This document shows positions 59,152 to 64,000 of a DNA stretch of 64,000 nucleotides, one piece after another. Every line of letters starts with the position of its first letter. Positions within the stretch are counted from its first letter, which is position 1. The position numbers were made by a program, and so were the translations under genes. This stretch comes from Bugulina stolonifera (Eukaryota > Bryozoa > Gymnolaemata > Cheilostomatida > Bugulidae). The stretch covers positions 9,061,504 through 9,125,503 of the forward strand of contig OW285191.1 in NCBI GenBank assembly GCA_935421135.1, written 5' to 3'. The notes under the pieces are model-generated. The model saw only the letters and a list, made by a program, of their open reading frames with translations, did no database searches and was not told where the DNA came from.

Positions 59152-59596
59152 GTGTTGATGAAAGCTCCCACAACTAGCATAGCTCCTACTCAAGGTTGTT
59201 TTATACTATTCAAGAGTTAGTTAATCATGTAATGTGTGGTGCATAATGCTTATATGCTAATATACTAGCATAACTTGATTTTAGGGAATGATTGTGGTGT
59301 GTCTGTCTTGGCATTTTTAAAATGGGCCTTTATTATGGCAAGTTTGCTATTACACTAATTCTTGAATATTTTGTTCATTTCTTGGATGGTTAACAGTTTT
59401 GAATATATTTATTTTTATAAAAATATTATATATTTAAGGAACTCTGTATGCCGATTTAAATTTAGCAAACAAAGGAATCGGTCAAAGTGGCAACCGAGAA
59501 TATACATGTAGTTATCCAACCCAGAAGCTGCTGGCAGCATTATCTTCTTCAAAACATGATGGTGTGGTGGCTCCCTTTAGAATAAACCCTTCGTAA
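59152..59596 (+). CDS. Ulp1-like peptidase C-terminal exons, copy B
   Basis: Exons 59152-59194, 59285-59341 and 59439-59596 reproduce the phases of copy A and keep GNDCGVSVLAFLKWAF. Changes: the last exon reads TLYADL for TMYADL and ends RINPS rather than RINLL before the stop. The open frame in both copies fits a real terminal exon, but the copies are too alike to prove selection. Confidence 0.5.
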
Positions 59597-62067
59597 TAAA
59601 CTCTTGCAATTGTGTTTGGTAAATTTCTATTACAACTGCATGTAAAGAGAATACAAATAATGCATGTAAAGAGAATAATTATAATATAATTAAGCATAAT
59701 ATTGTATATATGTGTCTAGTTTTATAATTTTGTAAATTGAATTGATGTATAGGGCCTACAATGTAAATATGTAGCAAACTGTAATATATAGAGAAATCTT
59801 GATAATGTGTACATGCAAGTTTATTTGTATAAACAATTTATCTACAGATGAATGACACTGCAGTACACGAAATGTTGTTTTAAATAGTAAGTATACAGCG
59901 TCATGCATTTTTTGACTAGAGAGTCATTTTCTTCTGTTGGTCATTAAGCAGCATTTTTTGCTGATGTCTCATCTGTTTATTTTGCGGTCTGTTTTTACCT
60001 GTGTAATTATAGGTGCAGATAGCATTTCTTGCAGTAGGGTAGTGAGTATCTTGGATATGGTGAATATAATTAGTTGATTATACATGGTATACATGTATAC
60101 CATGTATACATGTATACCATGTATACATGTATGCAAGAACAATACCCCTTACTCCCACTCTTACCCTCAATATGCTGCATAACACTAAAATGTATAAACT
60201 TATAACACTAAAGGGTATGCTACACCTTTGGTTTATATCTTACCAGGGGATAAATTCAGCATAATCTAAAACAATATTACGATGTTTTGTCTTCTCGTGC
60301 ACTATAGCAGTACTGGCTATCACTGCTTTAATTTATTATCCTCCATGTGGATAAACAAATACCAAATATATTATGTTACCATAACCCACAGTAGTTATAC
60401 TTTGTATTCAAGAACCAATGAATGCAACTCGTTAAACAAAAAGATAGTGGATACTGCCATGTGAATGTATATTGGAGTACCAAGTAGTGATAGCAAACAG
60501 GAGTACTGTTTTTTTTATGTAGTGTACATGTAACTATTATTCTAATTATACATGTATATTGCAAATATACGTACATGACTACATGGATATGAGTAGGTCG
60601 CAACAATTCTGCTGTATCATGCACACTTTTGTAAGGCACAATGTGTGAAAATGTGAGAAAAAGTGCTATTGGGAGGTTATAAAACTTAAAATTTTGGTAG
60701 TATAACTTTTTAATAATGTATAGTCGGTTAGTTGATCCTGGGTATGAATAGTAAAATATAATTATAAATTACATGTACATAGTACAATTTGTGCAATTAT
60801 ATAATTTTAGTAAGCAATAATGCTTGTATGCTTATATGCGTAATGGTAAGTACATGTCACTTACTATTACATGTAGCTACAATGACAATAACCTGTCATC
60901 CTGACAATATTGCTGTTCATGTCCACAGCTCATAAATTATACACTGGAGTGTAGAGTTGCACATAACATTGTGTCAATGAGATAGGTACATGTAGTTTCT
61001 TCTATAATACATGTGTGTATAATATGCAGTGATAGCCCCATGATAGTCAATTCTACTGTTACACTTAGTGCACTACCACATATGTGTATGTGTATGTGCA
61101 AGCAGTTTTATTGTGACATTGAACTGCATGGATTGCTTTGACGTTATTTACCATCGCTTCCAGGACATCAATAGCAGGAATAAACTGGCCTATATTCTAT
61201 CCGGTTATCAGGTTATCAAGTTATTCAGTTACTGTTACAGATGCAGTTGATATAAAGATAATATCATAATATTTGCTCATTGTAATTATTTACTAATGAT
61301 ATTCAGGTGATTATCAACAGAATACTTGTAGTTATAAAAACAATGAACACTGGTGTTCTTGCATATACATGTACATGTACATACATCTACATCGACAAAA
61401 ATTGCAAGAAATTGGCACAAGCATAATTATACACAGTCATTTTTATGTAGGTGAAGGATTGCAGCACATTTATAGAATTGTCTTTCTTTTCACATTACTG
61501 GGTCCATAGATAAGAGGAGACAACTACAATAACTATATGCAACGGCTTCGCTTATTACAAGTCATTACAGTATATTGGCTTATAATATTATACGTGTATA
61601 ATTATGGTATTTCATGTCCTGCACATGTAATGCAATATCGTTGGAGTTGTCCTCTTTATTATAACGCACGTAATAGATTGAAAATAAGATAACTCCACAA
61701 TATGTGCAAAATAACTAATACATGTAATCCTAATACATTGTAGAAGATACCAAACTAGAAAATATGGAAGATGAAGACACAAGTTTCCAAGCATATCCAT
61801 ATCAAAATAAACATTGCAACTAGAACAGGTTAGATACTCTGTCGTTTTAGTTCCATGTCTGCAAATACTACTGCCACTGCCACTTTACTTATCATTACCA
61901 CAGTCAATCACCAACAACAATAGAATACAATAGTGTACCTGGGTAGAGGTTGGGAGTGGTCTATCGACCTTGTCAATTGCATGTACTGAGTGCAAGGTAT
62001 AAATAAGTATGACCAGTACTTAATACTTGCTTTTTATTTGGTGATCTGTCGGTCCAAATATACTGTC

Positions 62068-62280
62068 TGCTACAAACATCTTTATGTTATGGGTAGACCT
62101 AGCCTAGGTGCTATGGAGTCAGATCTCACAAGGGAAGCCTGATGAGAGGTTTCTAGTTTGTAAGCACCACCCTAGCTTGTATAAAGTAATAGAAGTGTCT
62201 TTATTGCAGCTCCAAGAACAAGCCAAAATCAACAGCAAAATGCTTTTCCTTTTATACGAAAACTATTCCCAGTAAAAATA
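62068..62280 (-). mobile_element. LTR-like core, copy B
   Basis: Counterpart of 26078-26290 with the same AATAAAGACAC and TATA-like blocks. Confidence 0.4.
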
Positions 62281-62697
62281 TTTCGCAAGACATAAAGGTA
62301 CAAAAAAACTATTGTAAATAGTCAAGGTTTCAGAACTACAAATAAATGCTATCAAGAATTTTGATAAATTGTCTACAAAATAGAAAAAATATTATTAACA
62401 GCATATAATAATTGCTGCAAAATAATCATTACGATACACAACCCTCCATATGAATCAGGGTCCAAGACTGGTTTATAGGTAGGCATACATTGTATATTAT
62501 TATAATTTCATATAATAAAACAACATACATTTGTATAAGTGAAACTGCAAATAAATTACTACTAGTTTACATGAGTCCCTATAATAACACTAGACAACTA
62601 GCTACTAATCACCAGTGGCTACAAAATAAACAATTATTCACTTCTTAACTAGGTACATGTACATGTATGTTGTTTGGTGTCTCAAACGCAACATCTC

Positions 62698-63368
62698 TTA
62701 ATAATATTCTATTCTATTACATTGATTATAAATGCTCTGGAGAACATTGTTGTAATTATCCTCAGGTTTAGAAACAACAATAGCATTCCGAAAAGATATA
62801 AATAATTTTAGGTGAGAATGAAAATTAGCTTCAATCATTTAGCAAAGCATTGATTTTAACCGTCTAAGAGCAGAATTTCTTTGCTCTTGTTGAGGTCATA
62901 GTGGTAATGGTATAGCCGGATGTTATAACCCCGGGAGCAGCCTAAAACGAACGTATAAACATTTGACTGCTTGAGATTAGAGCAGACAAAATAATGCTTA
63001 TCAAAAATATGACTTTAAGAATCTGGAGGGTAGTGTCTAACACAAAATAAATTCACTCTAATACACACGTCAAATAATTGTTGAAAAATATTAGTTAGAA
63101 TACTATGTCAACGCTTAATATCCCACACCAAAGCATGCATAGCTACGTTTCTGAGGATTTTATGTACTTATTTGCGTTATATATGGAATAAAATGCTTGC
63201 ATTGTTAAAATATTCATAGCATGCTAATACAAGAAAATTTCTCACCTGTGTGGTTCCACCAATGTAATCGGTCAACAAGGAACTTGGTCTTACAGAAGAA
63301 GCCAGGGTCTCTGTTCAATCAGTAGCGATGGAGGCTGCAAGCATTATCATATACAACTACCGAAGGAG
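62698..63368 (-). pseudogene. KDZ transposase 3' exons, copy B
   Basis: Exons 63368-63246 and 62941-62698 correspond to 27372-27250 and 26945-26702. They carry the same TGA after SLHRY, the same frameshift and the same TAA, so these lesions predate the separation of the copies. The remaining 5' exons would lie beyond the window end. Confidence 0.75.
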
Positions 63369-64000
63369 CTACAATAGTCATTAAAGACATAATATATAAT
63401 TATGCTGATGTTAACTAGCTCCGTGTAGGTGTATTATAAACAGGTATAGGCACGGTCGTATAATTAATATGCTATATTCATTGGGTCTTTTATAGGAGTA
63501 CAGCGTACATTTAGAGATTTAGAGATTGTTGGCTAAATCAAAGCTGAGAGATGGTACATTGCAGACTGTCATTGTTAATATTACTCACTGCACTTTCCCT
63601 CGTATAAAAGACTAAATTTAATTGTCATCATAAATGGCATGGCTTCATATTTTCATAAAATAATAGTGGGGATTTGGCAAAATATGTCCCTGGATGTTGG
63701 GCGTTTTAGCTATTTTTCCATATTATGCAAGAGTTTTTTAGGATTTGCCATTGAGCAGCCAGAGACTTCATTCAACATTCATGAAAATAACCCTAAAAAT
63801 TCGTTACATACATGTAAAACGAAATAAAACCACAGTTATCTGGATGTCATTACACAACTCCGAACATTACCCACATAACATATATGAATACACATGCATG
63901 TATGCACGTGTATTCAATTTTGGAAAAATTACATAATTGTTATATTTACAGGTTTCATGGTTACATGAGAATAACAAGGTCAATGGGGTTGGATAAAAGT

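Larger units (their letters stand above)
53718..64000 (+). repeat. Long direct duplication, copy B (continues past window)
   Basis: Same order and orientation as 17670-28004, offset 36048 at the start and 35996 at the end because of indels. It lacks the MITE of copy A at 18007 (empty site near 54054), carries the complete MITE at 55229-55450, and keeps the AG acceptor at 56345-56346. Confidence 0.97.

Overview
This is an AT-rich, intron-rich animal genomic window, best fitting a marine invertebrate. A non-bilaterian such as a sponge or cnidarian is plausible, but the lineage cannot be fixed from sequence alone. Reasons: multi-exon genes with GT-AG introns of about 0.1-1.5 kb, a secreted C-type lectin with a mucin-like stalk, an F-box/leucine-rich-repeat protein, an ortholog of the animal UPF0669/C6orf120 family, tRNA-derived SINEs, several hAT families and a KDZ-type transposase. 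The palindromes TAGGCCTA and TACATGTA are very frequent. Most stretches without stops are too short to be genes; I rebuilt the real ones by matching splice sites and reading phase.

Layout. 1-3.6 kb: AT-rich, with a 701-bp hAT element (1340-2040). 3.6-6.2 kb: a complete four-exon secreted lectin on the + strand. 6.4-7.8 kb: a solo-LTR-like element and a 121-bp hAT MITE. 8.8-10.3 kb: a complete three-exon C6orf120-like gene on the - strand, convergent with the lectin. 10.5-16.6 kb: a transposon cluster holding an inverted second copy of the 701-bp hAT element, a non-LTR reverse-transcriptase remnant, and two larger hAT elements with perfect 8-bp target duplications. 17.67-28.0 kb: copy A of a long duplicated segment, with exons of a Ulp1-like (SUMO-protease-fold) gene on the + strand and the 3' half of a KDZ transposase gene on the - strand. 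28-34 kb: the 5' half of that KDZ gene, with a reverse-transcriptase remnant in one intron. 34-43 kb: mostly non-coding, with SINEs, a two-copy MITE cluster and AT-rich DNA. 43.7-51.5 kb: a complete 11-exon F-box/LRR gene whose introns hold an 800-bp palindrome, a MITE and a 10-bp minisatellite. 53497-53696: exactly 200 N. 53.72-64.0 kb: copy B of the segment at 17.67-28.0 kb.

The two ~10.3-kb copies are nearly identical over their whole visible length, and copy B starts 22 bases after a round-number scaffold gap. The simplest reading is a retained alternative haplotype placed in tandem by scaffolding; a true recent segmental duplication is the alternative. In either case the copies give clean comparisons: a MITE present in A with a perfect target duplication and its empty site in B, a splice acceptor that is AG in B but GG in A, and a 114-bp difference inside another MITE.

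The genes do not form one pathway. The strongest leads are the intron-rich decayed KDZ transposase (about 7.3 kb, about 14 exons) facing a Ulp1-like gene, the allelic or duplicated comparison, and the large palindrome inside an intact F-box gene.
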